64,000 nt of DNA, from NCBI RefSeq assembly GCF_014851675.1, contig NZ_JACVAE010000004.1, positions 372,001 through 436,000 on the forward strand. Direction: 5' to 3'. A program made the translations under genes and the position numbers. Shown here piece after piece: positions 30,594 through 39,678 of the stretch; the first letter of the stretch is position 1; every line of letters begins with the position of its first letter. The DNA is from Rhizobium sp. ARZ01. Lineage in GTDB: Bacteria > Pseudomonadota > Alphaproteobacteria > Rhizobiales > Rhizobiaceae. Below the pieces are notes generated by a model, which had not been told where the DNA came from, did no database searches, and worked only from the letters and a program-made list of their open reading frames with translations.

Positions 30594-32075
30594 TTATTCG
30601 GCCGGGCTTGTCTCGGGGATGGGCGGGCGCTTGCGTGCAAGCTGCATCAGTTTCCTGAGCAGGGGGCGTTCGGTGAGCAGGATGAGCCCTCCGTAGATTG
30701 CACTGCCGACCACCGCCCCAAGGGCAACCTCCGCCGCTGCGTTCGGTACCAGATGACCGAAATGGTCAAACAGCGAGCGAACGATGAGCGCCATAACGAT
30801 GGCAGAGAACATCGGCCGGCAGGACAGCAGGAAGCCGCGCAGGAACGGGGTTCCGTCAGCGCGAAAGACGACGACGGAATAGCCGACAAGCACGAACCCA
30901 TTGACCACGCATAGCCAGACCATAGCCTCGACGAGCGAGCCATTGTGGGCGCCGTAGGCGACGGCACCCGTAGTGATCACTGCACGCAGGATGGCCCACC
31001 AGAATAGCGTGCCCCCATGGCCGACCCCCTTCAGGTAGGGGATGTAGGTGCTGCAGGGCGTGAGAAGCCCCTTTGACAACGCCAAGAGGCCTAACACCGG
31101 CCAGGCATAGGCCCACTGGTGGCCGAAAAGCGTGAGCATGGCCGGTTCGGCCAATGCCCAGAGACCGAACATCATTGGTGCGAGCAGCACGGTCGTCACT
31201 TGGGTGCTGAGCATCAGCGCGTTCGACCGGCGGGCGCTGTCCTGCATCATGCTGCTGAATGCCGGAAACAGCACCCCCATGACCGCGGACAGGACCACCT
31301 GATTCGGGATGCTGGAGAAACGGTTCGCCGCCGAGTAGGCACCCGCATCTGCAAGGCCGAGGAAGCGCGAGATGATCACCATCGGCGATTGGAAACTGAC
31401 GAAGTTGGCGATTTCCGACCCCATCATGCCAAGGCTGAAGCGCGTCAGCCCGAGCACGCGGCGCGGCGAGAACACCGCTCGTGGTACATAGCGCGAAACC
31501 GCGAACAGCCCCGCCAGGCGAATCAATGCCGAAAGGAAGATCTGCGCGACCAGCGCCCAGACACCGAAACCAACCAGCGCCAGCACGACAGCGGCAAGCG
31601 CGCCGGCCGATTCGGAGATCATGTTCCACAGCGCGTCCCTGCTGAACTGCATGCGCCGCGCCAGAAGCGCATAGGCCACGTCGCCGCCAAGCTGCAAGGG
31701 AATGAGCAGGCTAAGCAGCCGCACGAGATAGGCCGCATCGGCGGCGCCGAGCAGCGCCGCGATCGGTTCGGCCCACAGAAAAATGCCGAACGCCATCAGG
31801 CAGGAAATTGCCAGATTCGCCCAAAAAACGGAGTGAATCGTCTCCCTGTTTTCATCGGGTTGGATGATCAGCGCGGACGCCAGACCGGCACCACCGATCA
31901 TCGCCAGAAACTGCACGACGGTGAGCGCAACCGCCACCGCGCCGAACTCTTCGGGGGTGAGGATTCGTGCCAAAATCGGCACGGTGACAAACTTCAGCCC
32001 GAATGTGCTTGTCTTGGATAGGACGCTCCAGCCGACGTTTCGCGTGACCGATTTGGCGTTGATGACGGTGGGCAT
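30594..32075 (-). CDS. exoT: Succinoglycan flippase/exporter (Wzx/MATE-like)
   Basis: 493 residues (S. meliloti ExoT 494) with about 12-14 membrane helices, of the polysaccharide flippase (PST) family. The N-terminal pattern GWSVLSKTSTFGLKFVTVPILARIL..EEFGAVA is typical of Wzx/RfbX proteins. ExoT translocates the lipid-linked octasaccharide or low molecular weight succinoglycan. It is divergent from exoW across a 125 bp gap and separated from exoH by 392 bp, so it is probably transcribed alone. Start: ATG 32075. Confidence 0.93.
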   Translation of the reverse strand: MPTVINAKSVTRNVGWSVLSKTSTFGLKFVTVPILARILTPEEFGAVAVALTVVQFLAMIGGAGLASALIIQPDENRETIHSVFWANLAISCLMAFGIFLWAEPIAALLGAADAAYLVRLLSLLIPLQLGGDVAYALLARRMQFSRDALWNMISESAGALAAVVLALVGFGVWALVAQIFLSALIRLAGLFAVSRYVPRAVFSPRRVLGLTRFSLGMMGSEIANFVSFQSPMVIISRFLGLADAGAYSAANRFSSIPNQVVLSAVMGVLFPAFSSMMQDSARRSNALMLSTQVTTVLLAPMMFGLWALAEPAMLTLFGHQWAYAWPVLGLLALSKGLLTPCSTYIPYLKGVGHGGTLFWWAILRAVITTGAVAYGAHNGSLVEAMVWLCVVNGFVLVGYSVVVFRADGTPFLRGFLLSCRPMFSAIVMALIVRSLFDHFGHLVPNAAAEVALGAVVGSAIYGGLILLTERPLLRKLMQLARKRPPIPETSPAE

Positions 32076-32200
32076 ATTGACATCCTAAGCGCGCTGAACA
32101 AAGCGAAAATCGTTTTAGGATCAACGCTGTAGGTAAGGCCGCACCCCATTGGGAGAAGACCAGGCACACCTCTTTTTAGGAAAACCGCAAGGGCGAAAAG

Positions 32201-33160
32201 ATGGCGAAGCTGACTGTTGCAATCCCATACTACCAAAAGGAACCCGGCATTCTGAGGCGCGCGCTCGCCTCCGTCTTTGCCCAGACCTTCACCGATTTCG
32301 ACATCGTTATCGTCGATGATCAGTCACCCTATCCGATCGACGACGAGCTTGCGCCGCTGCCTGCCGAGCAACGATCCCGCATCAGGGTTATCCGTCAGGA
32401 CAATGCCGGCCCGGGCGGAGCGCGCAACACGGCGCTCGACAATGTCAGTGCAGCCACCGAGTTCGTCGCCTTCCTCGATTCCGACGACGTCTGGACCCCC
32501 GATCACCTGCGCAATGCCTTTGAAGGCATGACGCGCTTCGGCGCCGACTGCTACTGGGCCTCGATCACCGGCGGCGACGCGTTCTACTACCATTTTGGTG
32601 TCGCCGATCTCGAAAAAACGGAGCGCGTCGACCGCCTGCAGGAGACACCGCTCCTGGTCGAGATTCCCGAGCTTTCCCGCGTCATGCTGAAGAACTGGAG
32701 CTTCCTGCACCTCTCCTGCATGGTCATTGGCAGAAAGCTTTTCGAGGCAATCCGTTTTGATCCCAAGCTGCTGCTTGCGGCCGAGGACGTGCTGTTCTTT
32801 TGCGACTGCGTGCTCGCGGCTGAACGCGTCATCTTGTGCGACGCGCCAGGTGCGGTTCGCGGCGAGGGCATCAACATCTTCCACGGTATCGACAACGATT
32901 CCCCGCAATTCCTGAAGCAGCAGTTCAACACCTGGGTGGCGCTCGATACGCTGGAGGGACGTTTTGCCCGTCGCTCGCCCGAGGCGACCTCGATCCGCGC
33001 CTACAAGGGCACGGCCCGGCGGCAGGCGCTGTGGAGCCAGGCACGGCTCGTCAAGCGGCGCAAGGTGCCGCAGCTCAACCTGCTTGCCAAATGGGTCTGG
33101 CGCGATCCGGTGCTGCTGCGCAGCGCGTTCGAGCTCGCCGCCGGCAAGTTTTCCCGCTGA
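32201..33160 (+). CDS. exoW: Succinoglycan beta-1,3-glucosyltransferase ExoW
   Basis: 319 residues, identical in length to S. meliloti ExoW. GT2 fold: LTVAIPYYQKEPGILRRALASVF, IVDDQSPYPIDDEL near residue 38, and the DxD motif FLDSDDVWTP near 92. ExoW adds a terminal side-chain glucose (seventh or eighth sugar). Start: ATG 32201, preceded by AAGGG at eight bases. exoV follows after 46 bp. An imperfect dyad, TCCTAA...TTAGGA around 32083-32118, lies in the shared exoT/exoW promoter gap. Confidence 0.93.
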   Translation: MAKLTVAIPYYQKEPGILRRALASVFAQTFTDFDIVIVDDQSPYPIDDELAPLPAEQRSRIRVIRQDNAGPGGARNTALDNVSAATEFVAFLDSDDVWTPDHLRNAFEGMTRFGADCYWASITGGDAFYYHFGVADLEKTERVDRLQETPLLVEIPELSRVMLKNWSFLHLSCMVIGRKLFEAIRFDPKLLLAAEDVLFFCDCVLAAERVILCDAPGAVRGEGINIFHGIDNDSPQFLKQQFNTWVALDTLEGRFARRSPEATSIRAYKGTARRQALWSQARLVKRRKVPQLNLLAKWVWRDPVLLRSAFELAAGKFSR

Positions 33161-33206
33161 GCGCCGGTACCCGCTCGCGCCTTTCCCCAAGACACAGGAG
33201 ACCTGA

Positions 33207-34154
33207 ATGAAGCCCTACTATTGGGAATCGCAGCACGGCAATTTCGGCGACGACCTCAACCTCTGGCTCTGGGATTTCCTGCTACCGGGCTTTCGCGACG
33301 TTCATCCTGACACGTTGCTGGTCGGCGTGGGGACCGTGCTCAACGAGGTGCTCCTGCCGGAAGAGGGGCGCAAGTTGGTGCTGGGAAGTGGCTTCGGCTA
33401 TGGAGCGCTGCCGGACATGAGCGACACTGCTACATGGGATATCCGCTGCGTCCGCGGGCCGCTGACCGCGCAAAAGATCGGCATCGATGAAAAACTCGGG
33501 ATCATCGACCCGGCGGTGATGGTGGCCGATATGCCGGAGTTCCGCCATCTCCCAAAGGCACATCGAAAGAGCTTCGTGCCGCATTGGGAATCGACGATTG
33601 CCGGTTTGTGGCCGGAAGTCTGCGCCACGGTCGGTGTCAACTACATCGACCCGCGCGGGGACGCGAAGGAGGTGATCGCCGAAATCGCCCGGTCGGAGAT
33701 GATTATCGCCGAGTCCATGCATGGGGCCATTCTCGCCGACGCGTTCCGTGTCCCCTGGGTCGCGGTGTCCACCTCGCCCAACATCAATAGCTTCAAATGG
33801 AACGACTGGACGGATACTGTCGGCGTCACATACCGGCCGTGCCACGTTCCCGTTTCCAGCCGGGCGGAGGCGATCATCAAGGGCACCCGTTTCTGGGGCG
33901 TCGAGTTCGAGCCGCAGCGGGGCGACGTCGACGAGCCACAGGGGGCGGCGCAAGGAGAACTCCTCGTCCGGGAGAGGTCTCCTCGCCGTAAAACGTTGCG
34001 GTCGGCCGCCAAGCAGATGCTTGCCGCACCATCGGCACTGGCGCTCTGGCAGGCAGGCCGCACCGAGCCGCAGTTGAGTGCTGACGGTGCGCTCAGCGAG
34101 CGCAAGGAGCGCTTTCTCACGACCCTCGACGGCGTTCGCCGCGATTACTTCTGA
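33207..34154 (+). CDS. exoV: Succinoglycan pyruvyltransferase
   Basis: A 315-residue polysaccharide pyruvyl transferase (PF04230 family) adding the pyruvate ketal to the terminal glucose from phosphoenolpyruvate. The family start KPYYWESQHGNFGDDLNLWLWDFL contains the conserved GDDLN. The central block AEIARSEMIIAESMHGAILAD carries the conserved ESMHGA histidine motif near residue 175. Start: ATG 33207, preceded by AGGAGA. The stop is 14 bp from the convergent exoU stop, leaving almost no room for a terminator. Confidence 0.95.
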   Translation: MKPYYWESQHGNFGDDLNLWLWDFLLPGFRDVHPDTLLVGVGTVLNEVLLPEEGRKLVLGSGFGYGALPDMSDTATWDIRCVRGPLTAQKIGIDEKLGIIDPAVMVADMPEFRHLPKAHRKSFVPHWESTIAGLWPEVCATVGVNYIDPRGDAKEVIAEIARSEMIIAESMHGAILADAFRVPWVAVSTSPNINSFKWNDWTDTVGVTYRPCHVPVSSRAEAIIKGTRFWGVEFEPQRGDVDEPQGAAQGELLVRERSPRRKTLRSAAKQMLAAPSALALWQAGRTEPQLSADGALSERKERFLTTLDGVRRDYF

Positions 34155-34168
34155 TACGCGGCCTGGCC

Positions 34169-35173
34169 CTATCGCCCGCGCGGCGATGCGGCGAGCAGGT
34201 AGCGGATCGAGCCGATGCCACCGAGAACTTCGGGCGCCTCGACGGGGTGGCGAAAGCGTGCGGTCTTGTCGGACAGGATGCCGCCGGCGATGGCGGGAAA
34301 TGCGATGGGATGCGTCACCGCGTAGGAGGCGGCCCGTGCAATGCCGAACTTCCTCTTCAGATCGAGGAAGTGCCGCAGTTCATAGCGCGCCCGGATATGG
34401 CGTTCGTGCTTGCGGATCAATGCCCGTTCCTTCGGCGGCAGTCCCGGTTCGGCAAGCATCGCACGATCGGCTTCGTAGAGCTGCTTAAGGTCCTCCGTCC
34501 GGTGGCTGCCGCTCAACGAATTACCGCGCACGACCGCCCCATAACCGCAACTGTGGATGACTTTGTAACGCGCGCCCTTCGCGAGAGCCCGGGCATAGAG
34601 ATCATAGTCTTCGCCGAGCCTTAGCTGTTCCTTGTAGCGCAGTTCGTGCCGGTCAAGAAAATCGCGTCGGATCAGCGGCTTGAGAAAGCCGATCTCGCCC
34701 CGGCGAACACCAGGGCGGGAAATGTTGCCTTCGACGAATGTGCTCAGATCGATATGGTACGGCTCCGGCTCGAATTCGGGGATCTTTAGATGGACATCCG
34801 CTGCCCGGGCCTCGTCGACAAAGGCGATGTTGTCGGCGACGAAGTCCCAGCCGTCTTGTGCAAGCAGGCGCGCATATCGTCCTGGAAGCAGGAAGTCGTC
34901 GGCGTCGAGAACGCTGAGGATCGGTGACTGCGAGAGCCTGATCGCGTGGTTTCGCGCCGCGGCCGGTCCGCGATTTTCATCAAAGCGAAGGACACGCAAG
35001 CGGCTGCTGGAATCGTCCGCGGCAAGCGCCGCCCCGCGTGTGTCGTCCGTCGATCCATCGTCGACAACGACGACTTCGCTCGTTTCCGGCTCTCTCAACG
35101 CTGATGAAATGGCTCGCCCGATGGTAGAGGCGGCATTTTTGGCAGCGATGATGACACATATTCCATTACTCAT
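34169..35173 (-). CDS. exoU: Succinoglycan beta-1,6-glucosyltransferase ExoU
   Basis: A 334-residue GT2-family enzyme: CVIIAAKNAASTIGRAISSAL, VVVDDGSTDDTRGA near residue 35, and the DxD motif VLDADDFLLPG near 85. The LRLGEDYDLYARALAKGARY block (about 175-195) is the acceptor-site ED motif. ExoU adds the sixth sugar. Its overall pattern resembles exoO, also a beta-1,6 transferase. Start: ATG 35173; a weak GGA precedes it. The frame is open 48 codons further upstream without a better site. Confidence 0.9.
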   Translation of the reverse strand: MSNGICVIIAAKNAASTIGRAISSALREPETSEVVVVDDGSTDDTRGAALAADDSSSRLRVLRFDENRGPAAARNHAIRLSQSPILSVLDADDFLLPGRYARLLAQDGWDFVADNIAFVDEARAADVHLKIPEFEPEPYHIDLSTFVEGNISRPGVRRGEIGFLKPLIRRDFLDRHELRYKEQLRLGEDYDLYARALAKGARYKVIHSCGYGAVVRGNSLSGSHRTEDLKQLYEADRAMLAEPGLPPKERALIRKHERHIRARYELRHFLDLKRKFGIARAASYAVTHPIAFPAIAGGILSDKTARFRHPVEAPEVLGGIGSIRYLLAASPRGR

Positions 35174-35328
35174 CGTCCAATCGGTCTCCGTTGCAAGATG
35201 CGCGTGAAACGCGGGTATAGGTCGCGGGGCGAAGCGACACGGCTGGACCATGAAAAATGATAATGTCCCATTCGGGGCACGCAGGGGATGACCGCCACCG
35301 ACAGGATCAAAAACCACGTTGAACGGTG

Positions 35329-35619
35329 TTAGAAGTTGGAGCCCCCGGGACCGTTCAGCCTGGTGACCGGCAGGCTGGAGGCCGGTTTTTCGTCCGCACC
35401 CATTGAGGGGGAGGCTGCATTATCGACCTTGCGTTTGCGATCGCGCGCTTCCTTCCAGACGAGAAAGAGCATGCCAGCGAAATACCCAACCTGTAACAGA
35501 ACCGCGCAGATCAGCGTCTGAATGAGAGAACCGGAAAGAGAGCCTGTCAGCCCGTACGTTGCGAGCCCAAAGACCAGCAATGCGACGATCATACTCATGA
35601 AAACGCGCGGACCATACAT
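35329..35619 (-). CDS. exoX: Small membrane repressor of succinoglycan synthesis
   Basis: 96 residues from ATG 35619 (S. meliloti ExoX 98). An N-terminal basic stretch is followed by two membrane helices (about residues 9-28 and 33-55) and a charged cytoplasmic tail (WKEARDRKRK). ExoX inhibits succinoglycan production after transcription, apparently through ExoY; the exoX/exoY copy ratio sets the output. It is divergent from exoY across 749 bp, as in other rhizobia. An upstream in-frame TTG at 35640 is not needed. Confidence 0.88.
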   Translation of the reverse strand: MYGPRVFMSMIVALLVFGLATYGLTGSLSGSLIQTLICAVLLQVGYFAGMLFLVWKEARDRKRKVDNAASPSMGADEKPASSLPVTRLNGPGGSNF

Positions 35620-36368
35620 AGCGCTAACTCGGATCCGCAAATGCAGTTGGAAATGTCATGTCGAGGCGACCTCCTCCGGAACCCCTTGGGAAAGCGTGTC
35701 GAGTATATTCGCCGGGCATCGCAGGTTCAATCTTTGGCTGCGCGCCCTTATCAGTCAGGATGGAAATGCGGGCAATTCAAGAGGTTGTGATCACCCTGGC
35801 AGACGTCGCACGCTTTCCCACGAATCGATCCTTGGGCAAATCGCTTCAGCATTCCGCCGTTTTGCAGCCACATTACATCAACAGCGCGATTGCAGGAACG
35901 CGGATGCAGCCCACGATATGTACTGACAGATGCCTCGCGATCACCTTTTGTTACAAGGTTGTGCTGCCGCGCCCTCAGTCGCATGTGCAATGCAGCGTCA
36001 TGCTGCAGTGCGGAAATTCATCTCCATTCTAATCTAGATCCAAAAGTGTCAGCTCATTTCAAGTTGTGGACGGTGCGAAGTAAATAAAAAACGCTGAATA
36101 TGTTCATAACAGCGAATTCAAAAAATTGGAAACGTCCAAAATTTCGAAAATTTCCCCAGAAATGAGTAAGCATAATACACGACATTACGCAGGCGCAGAG
36201 AAGAGAGTTTGGATGTTAATATATTGCAGCCTTCTTAAATGAGCGCGGTCCCCAAGCCTTTGGGAAAATTCTCGCTCGAAATCAAATTCTGACCATACGC
36301 TGCGTTATGGATAGCGCTGCGTCCCAAGCGGACACGACCAATCGCCAAACCGGAACGGAGCCCACTCT
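35620..36368. promoter_or_regulatory. exoX-exoY divergent regulatory region, AT-rich
   Basis: 749 bp without a supported gene, markedly AT-rich from about 36030 to 36240 in an otherwise GC-rich window. It contains the dyad TTGGA-aacg-TCCAA at 36126-36139 followed by AT-rich tracts. In S. meliloti the exoX-exoY gap receives several regulators of succinoglycan (MucR, SyrA/ChvI circuits, ExoR-dependent control). An AT-rich stretch is what MucR, which prefers AT-rich minor grooves, would target. The exoY ATG at 36369 has only a weak upstream purine stretch (ggagcc). Confidence 0.55.
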
Positions 36369-37046
36369 ATGAAGTCCGCGACACGATCGGCCAGTTCGAC
36401 GTTCCTCAATACCGGCACGACCAGTGCCCCGCCTCTTGGCGGATTTGCCAAGCGCAGCTTTGACATACTGGCCGCCGCGGTAGCGCTCGTCTTTCTGAGC
36501 CCGATCTTCCTGCTTATCGCCACGCTCGTCAAAGCGTCTGATGGCGGCACTGTGTTCTACGGACACCGCCGCATAGGCCACAACGGGCGCAGCTTCCGCT
36601 GCCTGAAATTCCGAACCATGCGAGTAGACGGCGACCGTGTCCTCCAGAAACACCTGAAGTCAAACCCCGAAGCCTACGAGGAGTGGCGCGCAACGCGCAA
36701 GCTCAAGGACGATCCGAGGGTGACTGTCGTCGGCACCGTACTGCGCAAACTCAGCCTTGATGAGTTGCCGCAACTCTACAACATTCTCCGCGGAGAGATG
36801 AGTATCGTCGGGCCGCGCCCCGTCGTAGAGGACGAGCTCGAGCTTTACGAGGCGGCCGCCGCCTACTACCTGCGAACCCGCCCGGGCCTGACCGGTCTAT
36901 GGCAGGTCAGCGGACGCAACGACGTTTCCTATGCCGCCCGCATTGCATTCGACACCCAGTATGTGAGGACCTGGTCGCTCGCCAACGACGTCATCATCGT
37001 TGCCAGGACGATCCCTGCGGTCTGCCTCTCCCGCGGCAGCTACTGA
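36369..37046 (+). CDS. exoY: Undecaprenyl-phosphate galactose phosphotransferase
   Basis: 225 residues (S. meliloti ExoY 226). It starts succinoglycan assembly by moving galactose-1-phosphate to the lipid carrier. One re-entrant membrane helix lies near residues 30-55 (FDILAAAVALVFLSPIFLLIATLV). The bacterial sugar transferase domain follows: FYGHRRIGHNGRSFRCLKFRTM, LRKLSLDELPQLYNIL and SIVGPRPV, including the catalytic Asp-Glu pair in LDELPQ. It is first in exoYFQZ. With ExoX it forms the activator/inhibitor pair. Confidence 0.96.
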   Translation: MKSATRSASSTFLNTGTTSAPPLGGFAKRSFDILAAAVALVFLSPIFLLIATLVKASDGGTVFYGHRRIGHNGRSFRCLKFRTMRVDGDRVLQKHLKSNPEAYEEWRATRKLKDDPRVTVVGTVLRKLSLDELPQLYNILRGEMSIVGPRPVVEDELELYEAAAAYYLRTRPGLTGLWQVSGRNDVSYAARIAFDTQYVRTWSLANDVIIVARTIPAVCLSRGSY

Positions 37047-37109
37047 TTGGCTGGCCCCAAGCGGTCGGAATGCGCGCCAGTAGCCATGACAGATTGAACG
37101 GACACATTC

Positions 37110-38381
37110 ATGAAGACTGTTATTGCGGCAGCGATGCCGCGACGAAACCGTATTCGCATCTCGGCCGCCTCTATGGCCCTCGGCCTTGCTTTGGGATTGT
37201 TGCAGGGTGGTCCAGCGCGGGCCGATGATTACCGGCTCGACGTTCTCGACAAGCTGCGCGTCCGCGTTGTCGAGTGGCAGACCGCCGAGGGCGCAGTACG
37301 CGATTGGTCTGCGCTCAGTGGCGACTATGCCGTCGGTGCGTCCGGGCAGATATCCCTCCCGCTCGTCGGGGAGCTTCCGGTCGCCGGCAAGACCACGGCG
37401 GAAGTGGCGGCGGAAATCGGCGAACGAATGCAGAAGCTCTTCGCGTTGCGCGATCTGCCGTCGGCTTCGGTCGAGTTGGCGCAGTACCGGCCGATCTATG
37501 TCGCCGGTGAGGTGCAGTCACCGGGCGAATATCCTTTTGCTCCCAGCATGACGGTACTCAAGGCCATCAGCCTCGGTGGCGGCCTGCGTCGGGGCGAGGC
37601 GGGGCAGCGCTTTGCCCGTGACTTCATTCGGGCAGACGGGGATTCGTCGGTGCTAGTGGCGGAGCGCAACCGGCTCCTGGTTCGCCGCGCAAGGCTGCAG
37701 GCCGAAATCGCTAACCGTGAGAAGATCAATCCCCCCGCCGAACTGAAGGATGCGCCAGACCTGGCTCTCCTCGTGGAGAGCGAAACGGCGCTGATGGAAT
37801 CCCGCGACCGCAAGCAGAAGGTGCAACTTGCGGCGCTGGCAGATCTGAAGACGCTCCTGCAGAACGAGATTGATGCCCTCGCCAAGAAGTCGGAGACGCA
37901 GGCACGCCAGCTCTCCCTCGTCGAGGACGATCTCAAGAAGGTCGACAGTCTCGCGGAAAAGGGGCTGACGATCAGTTCGCGGAAGCTATCGCTCGAGCAG
38001 AGGGTTGCCGACGTGCAGGCATCGCTGCTCGACATCGACACGGCTTCGCTGAAAGCCAAGCAGGACGCCAGCAAGGCAAGCCAGGACGAGACCAATCTGA
38101 AGAACGATTGGGATGCCGCGCTCGCGCAGGAGCTGCAGAACACCGAGCGCGAACTGGAGGCGGTGACCCTGAAGCTTGCAACCAGCCAGAAGCTGGTTTC
38201 GGAAGCCCTGCTGCAGTCGGCGGAAGCGGCCGCGATGAAGGAAGACGGCTCCGGCGCGGACATCGCCTATGTGATCATGCGGGAGAAGGACGGCCGCGCG
38301 ACCGAAGTCCCGGCTACCGAGACGACCGCGGTGCTTCCTGGCGACGTGATCAAGGTCCAGCTGAACATGGCCATGCGATGA
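37110..38381 (+). CDS. exoF: Polysaccharide export protein ExoF (OPX family)
   Basis: 423 residues (S. meliloti ExoF 421). A signal peptide (about residues 1-42, ending ARA-DD) precedes a polysaccharide biosynthesis/export domain (YRLDVLDKLRVRVVEW..., QISLPLVGELPVAGKT) and an SLBB domain (PIYVAGEVQSPGEYPF). A long coiled coil occupies about residues 180-370. Needed early in succinoglycan synthesis and thought to act in the periplasm or outer membrane with ExoP. No lipobox is seen, consistent with a short OPX without a Wza-type alpha barrel. It is 63 bp after exoY and 7 bp before exoQ. Confidence 0.95.
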   Translation: MKTVIAAAMPRRNRIRISAASMALGLALGLLQGGPARADDYRLDVLDKLRVRVVEWQTAEGAVRDWSALSGDYAVGASGQISLPLVGELPVAGKTTAEVAAEIGERMQKLFALRDLPSASVELAQYRPIYVAGEVQSPGEYPFAPSMTVLKAISLGGGLRRGEAGQRFARDFIRADGDSSVLVAERNRLLVRRARLQAEIANREKINPPAELKDAPDLALLVESETALMESRDRKQKVQLAALADLKTLLQNEIDALAKKSETQARQLSLVEDDLKKVDSLAEKGLTISSRKLSLEQRVADVQASLLDIDTASLKAKQDASKASQDETNLKNDWDAALAQELQNTERELEAVTLKLATSQKLVSEALLQSAEAAAMKEDGSGADIAYVIMREKDGRATEVPATETTAVLPGDVIKVQLNMAMR

Positions 38382-38388
38382 GGGGCGT

Positions 38389-39678
38389 GTGAGGATCTCC
38401 AAAGCCAGCCTGGTGACGCCGGGAGAAAACCAGGCCTACGGCATCGTTGCGGTCGGACTGTCCCTGTTCGTATTCGCCTACTCGTCGCTGTTCGGCCAGG
38501 TATCCATCCTCGCCTATTACGGGCTGTGGCTACCGCTGGTATTGGTCGACTACCGCGCCGTGCTCGGCAATTACACGCGCTACCTGTGGATTTTCGCGTT
38601 CGCGATCTTCGCTTTCCTCTCGATGTTCTGGTCGGCAGCGCCCTCGCAGTCGCTGCGCACCGGCATCCAGTACCTGTCGCACGTCGTCTGCGCGCTGATC
38701 GCCATGCGTACCATCGACATTACGACGCTTGCGCGCGGTGTGTTGGTCGGAATTGGTGCCGTGCTTCTCTATTCCTTCGCCTTTGGCGTGTACCATGCCG
38801 ACCCGCTCGATGGCACGGTGAGCTTCGTCGGCGCCTTCGCCTCGAAGAATCAGCTCGGCTTCTATGCCTCGCTCGGCGTCTATTTTGCGGTTGCGACGAT
38901 CGCGATCCTCGGTGAGCGTCGTCTGTGGATTTCGGTGGGTGCAGCCGTCGGCCTGCTTTCGGCCTATGCTCTGGTCCTATCGCAATCGGCGACCTCCGTT
39001 CTGACGACGGTCGCGATCGTCGGCTGTTGTCTCGGCCTGAGCGTTTTGAGGTGGCTTACGCCGAAGAGCCGCAAATCGCTGTTTGTCGGTGGAGCCATCG
39101 TGCTCGCGGTCGGTGCTGCGGCCTTCATCTCGGCCGGTGGCTATGGTCTCGTGCTGGGGGCATTCGGCAAGGACGCGACACTGACCGGTAGAACCTATCT
39201 CTGGCAACAGGGCATCGAAGCGGCCGCGGCGAACCCATGGTTCGGTGTCGGCTACCAGGCCTATTGGGTTCAGGGTTTCTCGGAAGCGGAACGGTTGTGG
39301 GAGGAGTTCTACATCGGCACCCGATCCGGCTTCCACTTCCACAACACCTTCATCGAGTCCGTGGTCGAGACCGGTGTCATCGGCCTGCTGCTCTTGTGTA
39401 TGGTGCTGGTCGTCTCGATCGCCGGACATCTCGGTCGCTTTCTATCGACCGACCGTCATCCGGAGGCGGCGCTGCTTCTGGGCGTGACGTTGCTGTTGGC
39501 GATGCGCGCCTTCGTCGAAATCGACATCATGACGCCGTACCATGTCGGTTCGTTCCTTCTCTATGTTGCTGCCGGCAAGCTGACCATTCGCCAGCCCCGC
39601 GAAATGGCGGGGCTCGCACCGTGGCCGGTCGTTCCGCGACTACCCGTCGCGTCTCTGATCAGCGGCACCGGCCAATGA
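38389..39678 (+). CDS. exoQ: Succinoglycan polymerase (Wzy-like)
   Basis: A 429-residue inner-membrane protein with ten or more helices and a large periplasmic loop. FHFHNTFIESVVETG near residue 320 is the O-antigen ligase/polymerase signature (Wzy_C). ExoQ makes high molecular weight succinoglycan with ExoP. The start is a GTG at 38389 with GAGGGG just upstream; no ATG fits the frame nearby. The stop overlaps the exoZ ATG. Confidence 0.93.
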   Translation: MRISKASLVTPGENQAYGIVAVGLSLFVFAYSSLFGQVSILAYYGLWLPLVLVDYRAVLGNYTRYLWIFAFAIFAFLSMFWSAAPSQSLRTGIQYLSHVVCALIAMRTIDITTLARGVLVGIGAVLLYSFAFGVYHADPLDGTVSFVGAFASKNQLGFYASLGVYFAVATIAILGERRLWISVGAAVGLLSAYALVLSQSATSVLTTVAIVGCCLGLSVLRWLTPKSRKSLFVGGAIVLAVGAAAFISAGGYGLVLGAFGKDATLTGRTYLWQQGIEAAAANPWFGVGYQAYWVQGFSEAERLWEEFYIGTRSGFHFHNTFIESVVETGVIGLLLLCMVLVVSIAGHLGRFLSTDRHPEAALLLGVTLLLAMRAFVEIDIMTPYHVGSFLLYVAAGKLTIRQPREMAGLAPWPVVPRLPVASLISGTGQ

